Shown here: piece after piece, positions 1 through 49,999 of the stretch
Position numbering within the stretch: the first letter of the stretch is position 1
Layout of the letters: every line of letters begins with the position of its first letter
Origin: Atopsyche davidsoni
Taxonomy: Eukaryota > Arthropoda > Insecta > Trichoptera > Hydrobiosidae
Direction: 5' to 3'
Assembly (NCBI GenBank): GCA_022113835.1
Contig: JAILWY010000019.1
Span: forward strand, 7,836,001-7,900,000
DNA length: 64,000 bases
Position numbers and translations under genes: made by a program
Notes under the pieces: model-generated
Told to the model about the DNA's origin: nothing
What the model saw: only the letters and a program-made list of their open reading frames with translations
The model's database searches: none

Positions 1-436
1 TTCATAAACTAATTTAATAAAACTAAAAAATATGCTTTAGCGAGTTTCAATATGTAGGAATTATATGATTCTGTTGTTCACCGCGAGAATTTCAAATTTA
101 GAACTTTTACAAAAAAAACAAATTTTGATGCTTCTAAGAAATTTCCAGTTTATGTCAGTTTGACATAAGTACCATCTTTATTTTTTCATCGAAATTGCAT
201 TAGAAATTATTAATCACATCATTAATAACTCAAAATGCCTCCTAAAAAAATAACACTGTCTACGCACAGCAAACGTAGTTCAAAAAGAATTGCACAATTG
301 AATGTGATAAAGACTGCATCTGATGGTACAAAATGAAAGCTTACGAAAGATTCATCTTATTGTCAGCCAAACATATGTTCAAACACTATTGCATCGTTCA
401 TCGAATCCGTCATTCTTTAACGGGCTACATTTCTAG
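1..436 (+). mobile_element. Helitron-like element, 3' part
   Basis: Matches the element at 55073-55755. It ends with an imperfect hairpin (ccgtcattctttaacgg), then ggctacatttCTAG followed by T, as expected of a Helitron 3' end. A short frame MPPKKITLSTHSKRSSKRIA starting at 235 resembles the N-terminus of Helitron proteins but stops after about 33 codons. The 5' end is outside the window. Confidence 0.75.
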
Positions 437-578
437 TTATGAATAAAAAGTACATTCATAACCTTTATTATATGCGGCTAAATTATAGTTTTACTAGTTT
501 TTGCATTGATAGGCAAATGCTCTAAAAATTAGATGAGAAAATACTAAATGGACCAAAAATGTTTCTATAAATCCATAC
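437..578. other. perlecan intron remainder
   Basis: Intronic sequence downstream of the exon 50 donor. Nothing else seen. Confidence 0.6.
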
Positions 579-37046
<36,468 letters not shown>

Positions 37047-39822
37047 CTGTGAGCAAACAAATCGATCAGCACGGTCATTCAAACAAGGCATTCCGGTGCA
37101 GGGAAGTCCAGATGCAAATCAACAAAACACAAGTGCATTTATTGAACACATGTTGTAATGTGTTTGTCGTTTTAAATTTACATTTTTCATAATAATTATA
37201 TTCTTGATAATATTATAAAATATTTGGCTTCAAAAATTGATATATACATATATTATATATTACGAAAGTTGTATTTGTTGGCTGCCGTGGGAGACTACTT
37301 AGCAAAAAGCATCGATTACAGGTTGTGTAACTTGAGCGCACGGAGGCAAGCGGGTGAAGAGGCTCCGGGAACAAGCGGCGTCGTCTCGCAGCCGGAAACA
37401 TTACACCTGAATATTCTCTCACCTGCGCGAAGCACCGCCGAACCTCCGCGCCGAGTCTTGCGATACATCAAGGGAGTGCGCAAGCCTCTGCCCCACCCCC
37501 CGCAAGCCAAGGATCAGTAATCGAACTTAGCTGGTGAAATCAACACTTCGGGTGTTTATCATAAAAATATAAACCTAAGAAGGGCAAAAACTATGACGTG
37601 ATTTTTTATTTATTGCAAGTTATATTTGTATAAGACGTCAATAAAATCCTAGAGATATATCAATCCAATATATATCAGATCGTATTGCATACGTATATTA
37701 GCAAATAGCTCGTTTTAGAGAACCACAGAATAGTCCAGGCTCGTGCGATGCTTGAAAAATAGAAGCAGACTCGCCTTCTGAGTCACGAGAGCCCGAATTC
37801 CGAGCCAACAGCTCCCGTACAACAGAATTGTTATTATCTCGTTTATAATTTCGTGAAGTATTTGCAAAATTTATTGGTGTGATAACTTGATCGGCATCAT
37901 TTTCGTAAGATTCCTCGCCGCTAGTTTGGCCAGAGCTCGCCTAGCCGACGGCGTTGTCGGGCAGCCTGAGGTCTCGTTCAGCTGCATCGAGGAATTGAAG
38001 AAACATCTCGAATGAAGAGCAGGACATTAACCAAACATTAAACATGACGGGAAAAGTAGTCCACATGTTATTAGTTGTGCAGATTGCGCACACTCAATTT
38101 TAAAACAAGTCGCGTGGCGTCACGATAATAGCTGACAACTTGCGAGCCGGTCAGCGGAGGTAAAAGCAGGAGACGTCAAAGATAAGATTATTTGTGTAAA
38201 TAACACTAATCGGTCATATTGAAAGGTCACAAACGGACGAACCAATTCTTTCTCTACTGTGAAAGTCAGGTAAGGTTTTAGAGAGTAGAATGCCACAAGT
38301 GGAAGAAGCAGACGAGCAAGAGGTCAGACGCAGTTTCGTTAGTGCCCGAATTGTGTTATTTTTGAAATTATCTTGTTGTATGCAAGATAATCACAAATAA
38401 CCATAATCACAGAAAAAAATTCTCTTGGGGGGATCAAAGGATAATGTATAATTTACGCATCTTACCAAAGTTGTTTTTCCGCCCCAACAGACGTTTAGGT
38501 ACCTACGGACGACAAGCAGCCGTTCTGACCAATCGGCCCCGAGGTGGTCGGGCAATGGTGCCAATAGAATCTTGGGGTGAATTTTCAATATTCGGAAAAT
38601 GTCCATCAAATTTGTCTGAATCAGGAATTTAAATGCAAAAGAATCGCAATGAATTAAACTATTCGTGGTAAATTTTTTGATATAATTTATTTTGAATATT
38701 GAATAATTTAAAAGTTAATCAGCAGTTTCGATATTAAACGTTCCTTTTCAGGTTAGTTTTCGAGAAAAAACCAGGATTCCTATTTGTAGTTAACAGTTTG
38801 AAATTTATACATTGAAATACAGAATAAGGTTAAAGATGGCAAAAAGCGCACACCCTCTGAGGCTCAGTTGTCCTCTCCAGGGCTGTAAACATGAGCGGCC
38901 CGGCTTGAAGGGGTGGGAAAGTCGTTTCATCGGCGAAGGAATTCCTTTGGTAATTTTAGATCCTTGAATCGTGAACTTAGAGATATTTAGTATTGGTTCT
39001 CTCGGCATTTATTAAAAGTAATACGCGTAAATATCGATCCCCGGCGGTGTTATTGAGATATCACGTAATTGAAAGATTATTTTTAGAGTTTTGTTGATTT
39101 GGTTGTATTTATTAAAAAAATACTTTTTAATTAATTAAGAGTTTACAATTCATTTTAAATTGAAAGACCCGCATTTGAATCATATGGGTGACAATGAAAT
39201 ATTGAATACTGATGTATGTTGTAATAATAACAAATAAACTTTAGAACTTCAGGTCACAAATCCTGAAAAAGTACCTATAAGATTTTCGGTTTTCGATTTC
39301 TTTAAAAAAATTGCGTTATGCTGGTATAAATCTCGACACTAAAAATACGTGCTCGTTGTTATTAATAACGCTAGGTTCTCTGAGATTAAGCGCTGAAGAT
39401 GGCACTAATATAAGAACCGAAACGTCGAAGATTTCAATAAAAAGTCTAATGACGAAACGACATATATATTTTTTTTAAGCCTATTAATAGTGCAATTACA
39501 TGAATTTTTTAAATGTATTTTAGAGTTTTGATGGTCGCTGCTATAAAGATGCCCCAGTACCGAGACCGAAACATCGAAACTCTAAACGCAGCACGAGACT
39601 CCCAACAGTGCAGTATTTCTATTGAAGTTGTTTCAGAATGGATCTGAACAAGTTCTCACTACTGAAATGATTTATTATAATTATTTAAATATAAAGCTTT
39701 GTAAACACATATCCGAGCGATACTCGGAGACAGAAGGAGGCGGCGGAAAGCCTGGCACGTGCGGCGGCACGCGTGCGAGGCGGCGCGGACAGCACGCGGG
39801 CGTCGTTTGTCAGGAGCGTTAA
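37047..39822. other. no confident gene; upstream of the first recognised perlecan exon
   Basis: A GC-rich patch at 37320-37510 has a GTGAGA donor-like site but no convincing exon. Two short similar motifs, accgaaacgtcgaa near 39416 and accgaaacatcgaa near 39560, look like transposon tails. Confidence 0.5.
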
Positions 39823-39884
39823 CTCCACCTCCTCCACCTCCTCCACCTCCTCCACCTCCTCCACTTCCTCCACCTCCTCCGCCT
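39823..39884. repeat. (CCTCCA)n simple repeat
   Basis: About nine units of cctcca with a few changes, in a locally GC-rich patch. Confidence 0.9.
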
Positions 39885-40422
39885 CTCTTTCACGCCGCGA
39901 ATATTTATATATTTAAAGCCCAAAGTCTAAGCAACGCTTTTTGGCCACTCGTTTCTCTGACACCTGAATTCGGTCGCTCCGAGAGGCGCGCTCAGCGGTC
40001 GTGAAGCTCCGGCGTGGGAGCGAAAATGGCTTGTCACAACACCTGTCGCACCGCCTCTACATCCCGAACAGCTCAGTTTAATTATTAGTCCCTCGCTTAC
40101 CGAGCAATCATTTTGTCAAATATGTCAATTGTGTTAGTTGTATAAAACGTTTCCAGGTTTGATGCTTACTACTTGACCTCCTGCTACTTTCTTAGTGACC
40201 TCCAACTCTCAATGAGTTGGTGTAAGCTCAGTACTTTGATTAAATTCCATTAAAAAAAGAGATAGGTGGTTAAATAATAATAAAAAATTCGTAGTCATTT
40301 AACGTAAATAAATGATGTAGAATTATAATAACAATAGCATAAGTATTGGGTCATTAAATGAGTTTTGAATTGATAATAAACATAATTTCGAATATTAAAA
40401 GTATGCAGACAGTTGAGGGCCG

Positions 40423-40491
40423 CAGCAGGTAGCGGGGCAGCAGGTATGCGGGGCAGCAGGTATGCGGGGCATCAGGTATGCGGGGCGCAGG
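40423..40491. repeat. 16-bp tandem repeat
   Basis: About four copies of gcggggcagcaggtat with single-base changes. Confidence 0.85.
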
Positions 40492-42018
40492 AGGTGGTGC
40501 GGAGCGCTCGAGCTGCCCCGCAGACGTGGCAACTTAGGCGGGCGCGTGTCCCAGCCAAACAAATCTCTGCGACGCCGCCCGGCGTCTAGACCTCGCCCGC
40601 TGGGATTTACTCATCCCTCTGATGCAACACTCTACTCCGACTGACCAGGTTTCACTTAGAGACAGTGGCAAAGCACTTTGAATGTATCACAGGTGTTAGC
40701 ACCACGAAACCGAGTTAAAAGTTGTAAGCGTAATCATTTACAAGTGAAAAAAAATTAAACTGGGTAAATTGAAAACCTAAAAATCTAAAGAATACCCCTC
40801 TGTAAGGACAAGAGGCCACAAAAGAAGGAACCGGTAGATAAGCGGGGAGGCGTTCAGAGGCAATTGCGGCTGTGCCCAGCTTAAAACGTCAAACAAATAA
40901 GAAATCTTGAAAACAAAATAAAAAAACCTTAACAGGTCAATTGGCTGCTACTTATATTTTAATATAACACGAAAGTGGATAAAAAGGAATTTGTTTCATT
41001 ATGCAGCTTCAGCAGACTAACATTAGCCGGAAAACAATGGTTTGAGGTGGGAGGAGAATATTTATATAACCATATAATTAATAATTATGAATGGATTTTA
41101 TTTTCATTACCCTTAAAAGTATAATGATTAAAAAAATATATTACACTTAAATTATAATAATATATATTTTTTTAAACAAATGTGTGTAAATAAACAAGTC
41201 TTTTACGCTTAAACCCTACTACTTTTTCAAGAGTAATAGGATTTATAAAATTTTCATTTTGTTTGAGTTTAAATGTCTTCCGCTCGTAAAATAAAATTAA
41301 ATAAAACTGAAAACCCAGAAATCATTAAACCTAAAGATATTTTTATTGATATTGGATAGTCGATAAGATTTATAAAAGGTACAACTTAAACATATATTAT
41401 TATGAGAGAAAGCCTTATTTTGCGTGGCACGCGGCTCAAACACAGCCTCGGGCGAGCCAGATCGGCTACTTTGTCATTTATCATTGTCAAGTGGGGAGTT
41501 TACCGGATGGAGTAAAAGGACTCTACTGTATAAGGAGTCATTGAGACAGATGGTTAGAGTTTGCTGGCACCGGGGAGAGTGGCATCTTGATCATGATTAG
41601 AACTAAAGTCACACCACTTCTCGCAGTGATTTCCCTATGAAAGGCTCAAGTAAATATACAAGCTTGCTTTGTGCAATTCGAAGTTGCTTAAAATTAAACT
41701 TTTTGCTAATTTTTATTACAGTAAACTTGTTTATGGTATTATGAATAAATAAAAAAAATTATTAATTTTAAATATGCAAAATGAGACTTTTTTTTTGATT
41801 AAACACACAAGCTTGGTGAGTTTAAAATAAATAAAAACGCATAACCATACCTTTTAACTAAAATAACGCGCTTTCCCTCACTCAGCTCACCCATGACCAA
41901 CAAATTAATAGCACTACCAAATAACTGATAAACAAATTCCCTGTAACTTGATCGTATAAAGTATAAACAGATGACAATATTTTAAACGAAATAATTCTTT
42001 AATTATAAATTTGTATTA
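40492..42018. other. no feature recognised
   Basis: AT-rich except for the first 150 bp. No ORF with recognisable homology on either strand. Confidence 0.5.
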
Positions 42019-42240
42019 TTACTAATATGATTAGGCACGTTAGTTCATACATAAAAGATGATTTTTTAAAGAAACTCTCAGAAAAATATCATCGTGATTT
42101 GTGTGGGATAAAATCATCTCAAAATCTCAATAAATTAAAAAATCATCTTCTATATATGAACTAATGTGCCTAATCATATTAGTAATAATATAATAAACCC
42201 TTAATGGGTAATAAATACGCATCTGATTGACCAATCTATA
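42019..42240. repeat. imperfect inverted repeat related to the 20.6-kb SINE repeat
   Basis: Arms near 42019-42067 and 42147-42195 (atgattaggcac and gtgcctaatcat) are imperfect inverses. The middle, actctcagaaaaatatcatc, and the tail aataaatacgcatctgattg match the repeat at 20586-20945. Confidence 0.65.
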
Positions 42241-43469
42241 AATAGATATATATATATATATATATATAAATTTGTACTCATAATTAATTTAAAATAAGAC
42301 CAGTGAAATTGTATAATACACAATTATAAATACAGCACAGCAGCTACATGTGTGGCAGCCATCGCCGATGTTTAAGGTAATCATATGATGCATGCGATGC
42401 TGATCGCATTCCGTTGGCTTTCCTACCCGGAGCGGCCATCAAGGGACCATGATATGCCCTAAGAAGACATGGACTCTCGCGGTTCACACCCTGGGCTCTC
42501 TCTTGTTTCTTTCTCATAGCATGGACGTGTTCTTGATAAATGGTGCTCTTCTAAAAAATCTATTTGAAAATAATAATATAAATTAAATATAAATAACCTA
42601 AAACGTCTAAGCTGTCTCAAATACCTACTTGGTAAGAAGTTTGGCTCTGTACCCGATTCAATATCCCGGCTCAAAGTTTGATGTGAATTATTTATATAAA
42701 TAATCAATTTTTTGGTAAAAAATAAATTTAATTTTGATAATAGAAACGAATCCAAAGTTTCCAGAATAAATTATTCATATAAAAAGCTAACAAGTAATTT
42801 TTGGTAAGTACGCCTAGGAGATAGGCAAACAGCAGGGCGCCTTAATTTTTACAAAAACCACTATAAACAACCTATATATATAACCTATAATATGTATATA
42901 TATTTAATAAGTATGTATATATAAAGAAGTTGTTTAAAAAAAATCTAAAATTAAAATTTCTAGTAATGCAAATGGAATATTTGTAATAAAACAAACACCC
43001 GAGTCATGCTTTATTCAACGCCGTATTGTATCTGCAATTGACTAAACTGTAGATAACATTGTGATAAAATCAGACTGTTTTTTATTTTTATTACTTACAG
43101 AGAGAAAATTACTAAAATGACAACTGTTCAAATAAACCGAGCTCTGTTGGGAGACAATGCAATACTTTTTATGTTATTTACAGTAAGTATTGACTAACAT
43201 TCAAGTTATAAGGGTGGCATTATTGATCAAATAATCAATTCACATTTTATGAAAGTCAGTCACTGAAAAATTAAGAATATTTTTTTACTGTAATAAAAAT
43301 AACACGAGAATTATTTTATTACGATAGTGGAATGTCTCATCAGGATTTTTTTGGTTAAGATGTTGAGGTACATCGCGTGCGTAGGAACCTCACTCAGAGC
43401 TGTTCACACATCGAGGTCAAGTTTAATGATGAATTAATGTGTATATTTTTATTAAACTTATTTTAACTA

Positions 43470-44899
43470 TTGATTATATGGATTGAGGACAATAACACAC
43501 GGAGAATGCCAATGAGTCAAATGACTATCCAGGAAAAAGCTTTAAGTATTTTCGAAAATTTTAAGAATGGAGATGCCGATGAATCTGCTGAAGATGTCAC
43601 ATTCCAAGCAAGCCGAGGATGGTTTGAAAAATTTAAAAATAGATTTAATTTGCATAATTTGAAAATGAAAGGTGAAGTTAGCTGGCGCCGATGAGGCCGC
43701 ATTTAAGGAATATCCCAACATTTTAAAGGGAATTATTGAAAGAGGTGGTTATAAACCTGAACAAGTGTTTAACGTAGACGAAACAGAGCTTTACTGGAAG
43801 CGAATGCCTAATCGCACGTACATTTCAAAAACCGAAAAATCTGCGCCTGGTTATAAGGTGTCTAAAGAACGATTAACTTTGCTACTTGGTGCAAATGCCG
43901 CGGGTGATTTTAAGCTAAGACCACTTTTAATATACTTGTCCGAAAATTCAAGAAGGACTAAAAAGGACTTAAAGGACTAAATAAAAATCAATTACCCGTC
44001 ATATGGAAATCCGAGCTTGGATGACTAAAGCTACTTTTGAGGATTGGTTCAAAAATCACTTTTGTACAGAAGTGAAAAAATATTTGCGAGACAATAACTT
44101 AACCAACAAGGCTTTGCTAATTTTGGATAATGCACCAGGGCATCCTACTAATTTATCCGAGCTATCTAAAGATGTCATGATTGAGTACCTTCCGAAAAAT
44201 ACAACAGCTCTGATCCAACCAACGGATCAGGGTGCAATAGCCACTTTTAAGGCATATTACCTACGCCGAACTTTCCGACAACTTATTAGGGAAACCGATG
44301 GTAAAGCTTCAACTAAAACATTTTGGAAAAACTATAATATCAAGGATGCTGTTGGCAGCATCAATGAATCGTGGAAGGAATTAAAATTAACAACAGTTAA
44401 TAATGTTTGGAAAAAACATGGCAAGAATGTGTAAAAAGTACTGATGCAGAAGTTAATTTCCTTCCTGAAATTAGGCAAAACATTTTGGATCTAGCACATG
44501 ATCTCGGTTTTGAAGGTGCTTGATCTACTTGAAGCTGATAGGGAACCCCTTTCATATGAGGAACTCATTCAGTTGCAAGCAGAGCCGGCATTTGATGAAG
44601 AGACAGAGCCTGTTGTATCCAAACAGCTAACATCAAAAAAATTGTCGAAAGCCTTTTCCTATTTCGAACAAGGAATAAACATCCTCCTTGAAAACGATCC
44701 TGACGTCGAACGTAGCGCTAAAGTTTCTCGAGGAATTAACTCAGCCATTAGCTGTTATAAATCACTGAAGAACGAAATAGACAAGAAGGCAAGACAAACA
44801 ACATTGGACAATTTTGTTGAGCCAGGCCCATCCTTACCAGCGAAAAATGATGACGACAATGATCTGCAGGTTACCATTTCTTCATCGTCTTCAGATTAA
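43470..44899 (+). pseudogene. Tigger (pogo-type, TIGD1-like) transposase pseudogene
   Basis: DDE_1-type transposase of the Tigger lineage, 5' truncated. Order: WIEDNNTRRMPMSQMTIQEK, the CENP-B-like HTH piece ASRGWFEKFKNRFNLHNLKM, then after a frameshift near 43670 the catalytic domain: first Asp in FNVDETELYW (43777-43779), second in LILDNAPGHP (44126-44128), third in PTDQGAIATF (44225-44227), giving DD32D. A small insertion near 43950-43980 causes another frameshift, and a third is near 44430-44510. The C-terminus ends in acidic DDDDND and a Ser run. All three Asp remain, but frame breaks make it inactive. I could not find a left inverted repeat. Confidence 0.92.
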
Positions 44900-45198
44900 A
44901 GCCATTTTAAAAAAATATATGTATACATACACATATTTTATGTAAGATGAAGTTGTTTCATTTTTGTTTATAGATTATTGTTGGTTTTTGGAGTCTGTTA
45001 TTATTTTATGTACAAATGTATGTACTTGTTATGTATGTATTTTTGATTTAAATGAAATAAAAAGATAAAATACATTTTGAATGATAAACCATGTTACATA
45101 TTTAACAAATTTGGAACCGAACCCATTGAATTTGTATTAGAATAATTGATTCCTTATACGGCTTTTCGGTTAGCGGCCAAGTTTCGTGGCGTATCTAG

Positions 45199-45700
45199 GC
45201 CGTAAAGCGAGGAATGGGTGTAGTAGATAAAGTTAAAAGATTCAAGTATTTGGGCAGCTGGTTGAATGAGAACTGGGATCCTGACCAGGAAATTAAAGTG
45301 AAGATTGAGACATCACGCAGTATATCCAATAATTTGAGGAAAGTACTATGCTCAAGAGACGCAACCCTGAAATCTCGATGGAGATTCATTAAGTGTTAGT
45401 CATCTCAGTTCTCCTTTATGGAGTTGAAACCTGGACACTCAAGATCCCTACTATGCGAAGAATTGAGGCGTTTGAAATATGGCTGTATAGCATCCTTAAG
45501 ATACCATGGGTTGACTGCGTCACAAACTTTGCGCATTATATGCAAAAAATAAAAGGAACTCTTGACGTTGATAAAGAAGCGAAAGGTCTCCTATTTTGGC
45601 CACATTTTTCGCATCAATAAGTATGGCATCCTCCAGCTGATTGTCCAAGGGAAAATCGAAAGAGACATGTTCGAGGAAATGGTCACCAACCTTCTATGAG
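45199..45700 (+). pseudogene. LINE 3' fragment, same family as 11.3-13.1 kb
   Basis: Encodes KRFKYLGSWLNENWDPDQEI, NLRKVLCSRDATLKSRWRFI and VISVLLYGVETWTLK, with frameshifts. It closely parallels the 12.4-13.0 kb part of the older LINE and lies directly next to the Tigger remnant. Confidence 0.85.
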
Positions 45701-46964
45701 GAGAGGCAATAAAAGAAGAAGATGTTTACAAGCCATGGTATTTAGGACATGTAAGGCTTTTAAATAAATTATTAATAATAATAGTGTGTTAATAGTTTAC
45801 CAATGGTTATTAAATCTAGACAAACCCGTATTTTTTACCCATACAGGGTTATTTTAGACCCTCTAAATATTCTCAATCTTTCTTAAGCAGATCGATTTCG
45901 CACAATGATAAAAAGCATAAAAGCATAAAAAGATGCGTAGATCACACACCATTAACAACAAATAATTGTGTTTTGGTGCTTCGGATTGATATGATAATTT
46001 GTAATTACACTTTTCAGTGTGATTATGTAAGACTCGCTATTCTCTTGAATTACTATTCCAGTCTAGAGCTAACTGCAAGCTCCGACTTTTTTCGTACTAA
46101 AAGTGAAGTCGTGCCTTGAAAGCAAATTGTTTAGTACAAGTTCGAAGCGCGACCCAACAATCATAAGGAGCTGCCGTCCATCCTCACTCAACTAGCAACT
46201 CATTTATTTAATAATTAACATTTTCGTAATCATAACGGGCCAATCGTGTGTGAAAAATGTGTATTATTTTTAACATATACGTAATTTTTATTACACATGA
46301 AAAAATAATGTTGATTTGTTGATTTCTTTTTTAATTATGTGTTACGTTTCGTAATAATTTATATATATATATATATTACGCGCTAATAACGATCCTCATT
46401 CTGTGAGAGCATTTTTGATCATTGACGACATGTGTTGAGAAATACTGTTTAGTGTAAATATACGTTCAAAGTTTGGAAATTTCCCTGAAATTAATGAACT
46501 AATTCGGAATGAGGGGGAACTAATACGTGGAAATGACGTTTTAATTTCAATATTTTTAATAAAATTTAATTTTACACAAAAATCTCCTTCGCTTTTGTTT
46601 TATAGGCAAACGAAGCGGCAAAAGATAGAGTAGCGGCTTTGTAAGGAAAAGTTGTTGAAAAGGAGTTGAAGAATACATCAATGATAAAGATATACACCAG
46701 CTGTACAGGCGTACTTGCTCCACAGCGCCGTCTGAAGGCAAAGCTCTCTCTCATGTAGTATTATAAATATGGAGTATTATAAACTGAACCAGCTTTGAAG
46801 ATACAACGTGTTAATACTTAGTGCATAATATCTGACGCTATGTGCGTACCTTTTTGAGTACTTAACTACCTTGCTCGTATATGGACTTATGGAGTATTGT
46901 TGTCATTTCTCTATAGTTGCCTAAGATCTTTGTTTTCAAATAGACTTTTCTAAATGATAAAGCC
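45701..46964. other. no feature recognised
   Basis: AT-rich, with a short TA tract at 46361-46378. No supported gene. Confidence 0.5.
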
Positions 46965-47262
46965 CGCGCGGTTCAGCGGCTAGTGGTCGGCGTCCATAGC
47001 TCAGGTTGTGTGTTTTTTCGGCCGGTTCGGTTCCGGTCTCGGCACAAAAGCCGACAAACCCATTGTTCACAGGTGGAAGACGCGTCAGCGGAATTGCGGT
47101 TATGGGGAGCCGACTAATAAATTATAAATCGACAAGTGAATCATTGGAAACAGTCGGCCGTGTGTGTGGAAAAATGGTGGTGCTTCCGGCATCCGGTTTC
47201 TGTCAGGGCGGAAGCGGCGCCGCAGGGGCGCGGGTGTGCGGGGTGGAGCTCAGATAAAGAAA
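46965..47262 (+). repeat. possible tRNA-derived SINE
   Basis: GC-rich island in AT-rich DNA. ttcagcggctagtggtcggc resembles an A box and ggttcggttcc (about 47025-47035) a B box. A GC-rich body follows. No target duplication identified. Confidence 0.5.
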
Positions 47263-48215
47263 TAAGCTAAAAGCTTTGTTTACTGATGCCACTGATGATT
47301 TCTGATCGGCCTGAGCTAAATTGAGTGATTGATTTGAGTTTTATAAAAAAATGTGATGGTACACATTTAGGTGGATTTTAATGTCGTCCAATATACCTAG
47401 ATCTAAAAGCCGTCAGATGTATTTTATTTAATCAAATGTTATTTGTGCTCTGATAAGTGAGAAGGAAAGTTCAGTGACTCAGTTGAATCTCTGACCATGC
47501 ATATTCCGAAATGAAAAGGCCGCTAAAGCCTACGAACATATTTGAAGGTTAGACTTCGCTGATTATTATAACTATAGAATATTAAAGGTCTCCTAATTTT
47601 AAATTGAATATTACCTGCAAACCATCAATAATATTACTAGTGAAAGTATATATGTGGCAAGCACGGAATATAGGTAGTCCACAAAGGTTGAAACGTTCTA
47701 TCACAGCGTTTTTAGAGGGTTTTTTCTCGCCTTCACGCTTATCAAACCACTTATCTAAAAACTTATTGTTTAAAAATCTTATTTTGTAAATTTAATTCTG
47801 CGGCGTCTCCCGCCCCCGGGAGAACGTCCCAGGGGAGAGTGCCTCCTTAGAGCACGTCGTGTAACGTATTTTTCTGTACTTAGTTTTGTTTCGCCTACTG
47901 GAATCGGATTAAGTCTGCGCGGGAAGAGCGAGCATGGCCTCGCGTGAAAAGTTTAGAGCAAATGGCATGCACTCAAATTCCACTGAAGAAAACGATCCCT
48001 TGATTGGATTTGTTTGATTTTTGTTTAAAACCAAAAACAGAGTGTTGGCATCCGACAACTCAAACGCCGTGTGGTCCAGCCCCACGATTGCAGCGGGAGG
48101 ACTGACAAGTATCGTGCAACATTTTCAATTATTTTATTGATGCTTATTGTCTTCAGGGAATCGAAACTACAACTTGTTTAAATAAGATTTAAAAATAATG
48201 TATTGTATTTTATGG

Positions 48216-48257
<42 letters not shown>

Positions 48258-49469
48258 CCTCTAATTATGAAAGTGGTCAAAGTCAAAGTTTGTAAAAACG
48301 AGATTATTGGTTTTTCACATCACGTTACTTTACACTAAATTTATTTAACGTAGTTTTAACAAAATTATCAAAATTGAGCATTTCGATAGCGATTGATGGA
48401 ATGCATTAAGTGTTAATTTTGAAAGTGGACTAAGTCGAAATTAATTTATAATTTTAATATGAAATCACTAATGAGCAGACGACGATAATGATAACGACGT
48501 AAAAAGAATATTATACTTGAGTACATTTCCATTCTTCTTGAATAGAAACCTGCTTAAAATTTGATTTACTTAAGAATAAAAATCGAAGCATGTAGTAACT
48601 TATTACTTCAGATAAGATAAAATCTTATCTTTTATTAAGATATAACTTCTCTTCCTTTGAAAAGAAGGTGTAAGACCGCAGCTTTTCTTTGGTGTTACTA
48701 ATAACCTTTGAAGACCACTTAAATATTGGTACTAAAATGATGAAGCATTAGCTTTATCGTTTTGATTACCTTTAATAAGAAGGACAAACGCGCCACAAAA
48801 GCCGAGAATAGAATATTGATAAATTAAAGAAATATCAGCACTTTTGTTTGTAATTTTTTTGGTTATATTTCTTTTTCTTTTTATCGATAACACATACACA
48901 GAAGTTATGATGTTATGAGATGTCTGGAATCGAAGCACCCCTCACATAAATATTTAGGGTTGCAACGGGAGGAAGCAACAAGCCTGACTTCACCCCTATA
49001 CTTACTCAACAGAAGCCAGGGTAGTAAGCAAAATTAAGCGAGCGCAAGTAGATGTTTCAAGTTTATTTTCGATCGATTCATAAGATTTATAGAAAAAATA
49101 ATAATTTTTGCATCAAGTTCGACAACATTTTTTAGCATAATTTTTTTAAAATTATATTTTATTCATAAATTAAAAATAAATAGGTTTGAAAATCTCTGAA
49201 AGTTAATGGCGGTTTCTCTAAATATTGTTATCTCCTAGTCACTTGGCTGAGTATTTAAACTATGAACATGGAGTTTTACATTTTAGTACAAAAGTAATGT
49301 AGTTTTTCTTGGTCGATATAAATTTTAAGATTTACGACGTTCGTGCTATTCGCCTCAGAAGTCTTCCATTTAGTAATAATAAAACCACAACAGCACACGA
49401 TATTTAGAAAATCAATTCACTCATGAAACATTTTTCCAAAAGGGTGGCATCGTTTCATATGTCAGTCGA
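47263..49469. other. no confident gene
   Basis: Mostly AT-rich; (TA)n at 48220-48255. A GC-rich patch near 47800-47870 shows nothing I can name. Confidence 0.5.
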
Positions 49470-49510
49470 TTAGCCTCTCCTCAGAGGAGCTTGGCGACCA
49501 TTTCACTGAG
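49470..49510 (-). repeat. short LINE 3' fragment
   Basis: The minus strand reads gaaatggtcgccaagctcct and gaggagaggct, like the 3' ends at 13020-13060 and 45660-45710. Confidence 0.5.
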
Positions 49511-49869
49511 CATATACTCGTGCTGAACCAGTGTTCATGGTTTTCTAAGAGGAAAATAGTGCAGTGGGTCCCCGGGTCCTTCTACATATAATAAACATTT
49601 AATAATAATAATTAGTAGAACGTAACCGATTTAAAAGTACACAGAAACAAGGTGGAAATAGTCACCCTTGACGGGGACGTCCCCACCGCAGTTGTAGCGA
49701 CTCGGGGTCGGAATTACCATGATAATGCGCCCTGTAAACATCGTTCTACGACGAGCATCAGTCGCGGCTCATTATCCACTCGAGCCGCGAGCCGCGAGAC
49801 GCGAGGCAGCCGAGGGCCCCCGTAATGGACCCGCCGGGGTCTCGGGCATTAGCGCCGCGACCGCCTCCG

Positions 49870-49992
49870 CCAGGCCCGGCCGGGGTGCCAGGCCCGGCGG
49901 GGGCGCCAGGCCCGGCGGGGATGCCAGGCCCGCCGGCCCCGCCAGGCCCGCCAGCCCCGCCGGCCCCGCCAGGCCCGCCAGCCCCGCCGGCT
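49870..49992. repeat. GC-rich minisatellite with collagen-like coding potential
   Basis: Repeats built on ccaggcccggcgggg and ccaggcccgccagccc. All three plus frames and the minus frames stay open; one plus frame reads GPAGVPGPAGAPGPAG. No splice sites or flanking domain support a real collagen exon. Confidence 0.85.
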
Positions 49993-49999
49993 GAGACAA

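Noticed and set aside
37316..37510. GC-rich minus ORF ending at GTGAGA in phase 1, as a possible exon upstream of exon 1
   Set aside because: The upstream acceptor (G-rich, ggggcag) is poor and the product has no domain or signal peptide. Phase agreement alone is a one-in-three chance.
39685..39873. Glu/Val-rich minus ORF
   Set aside because: Translation of the CCTCCA repeat; no splice sites or homology.
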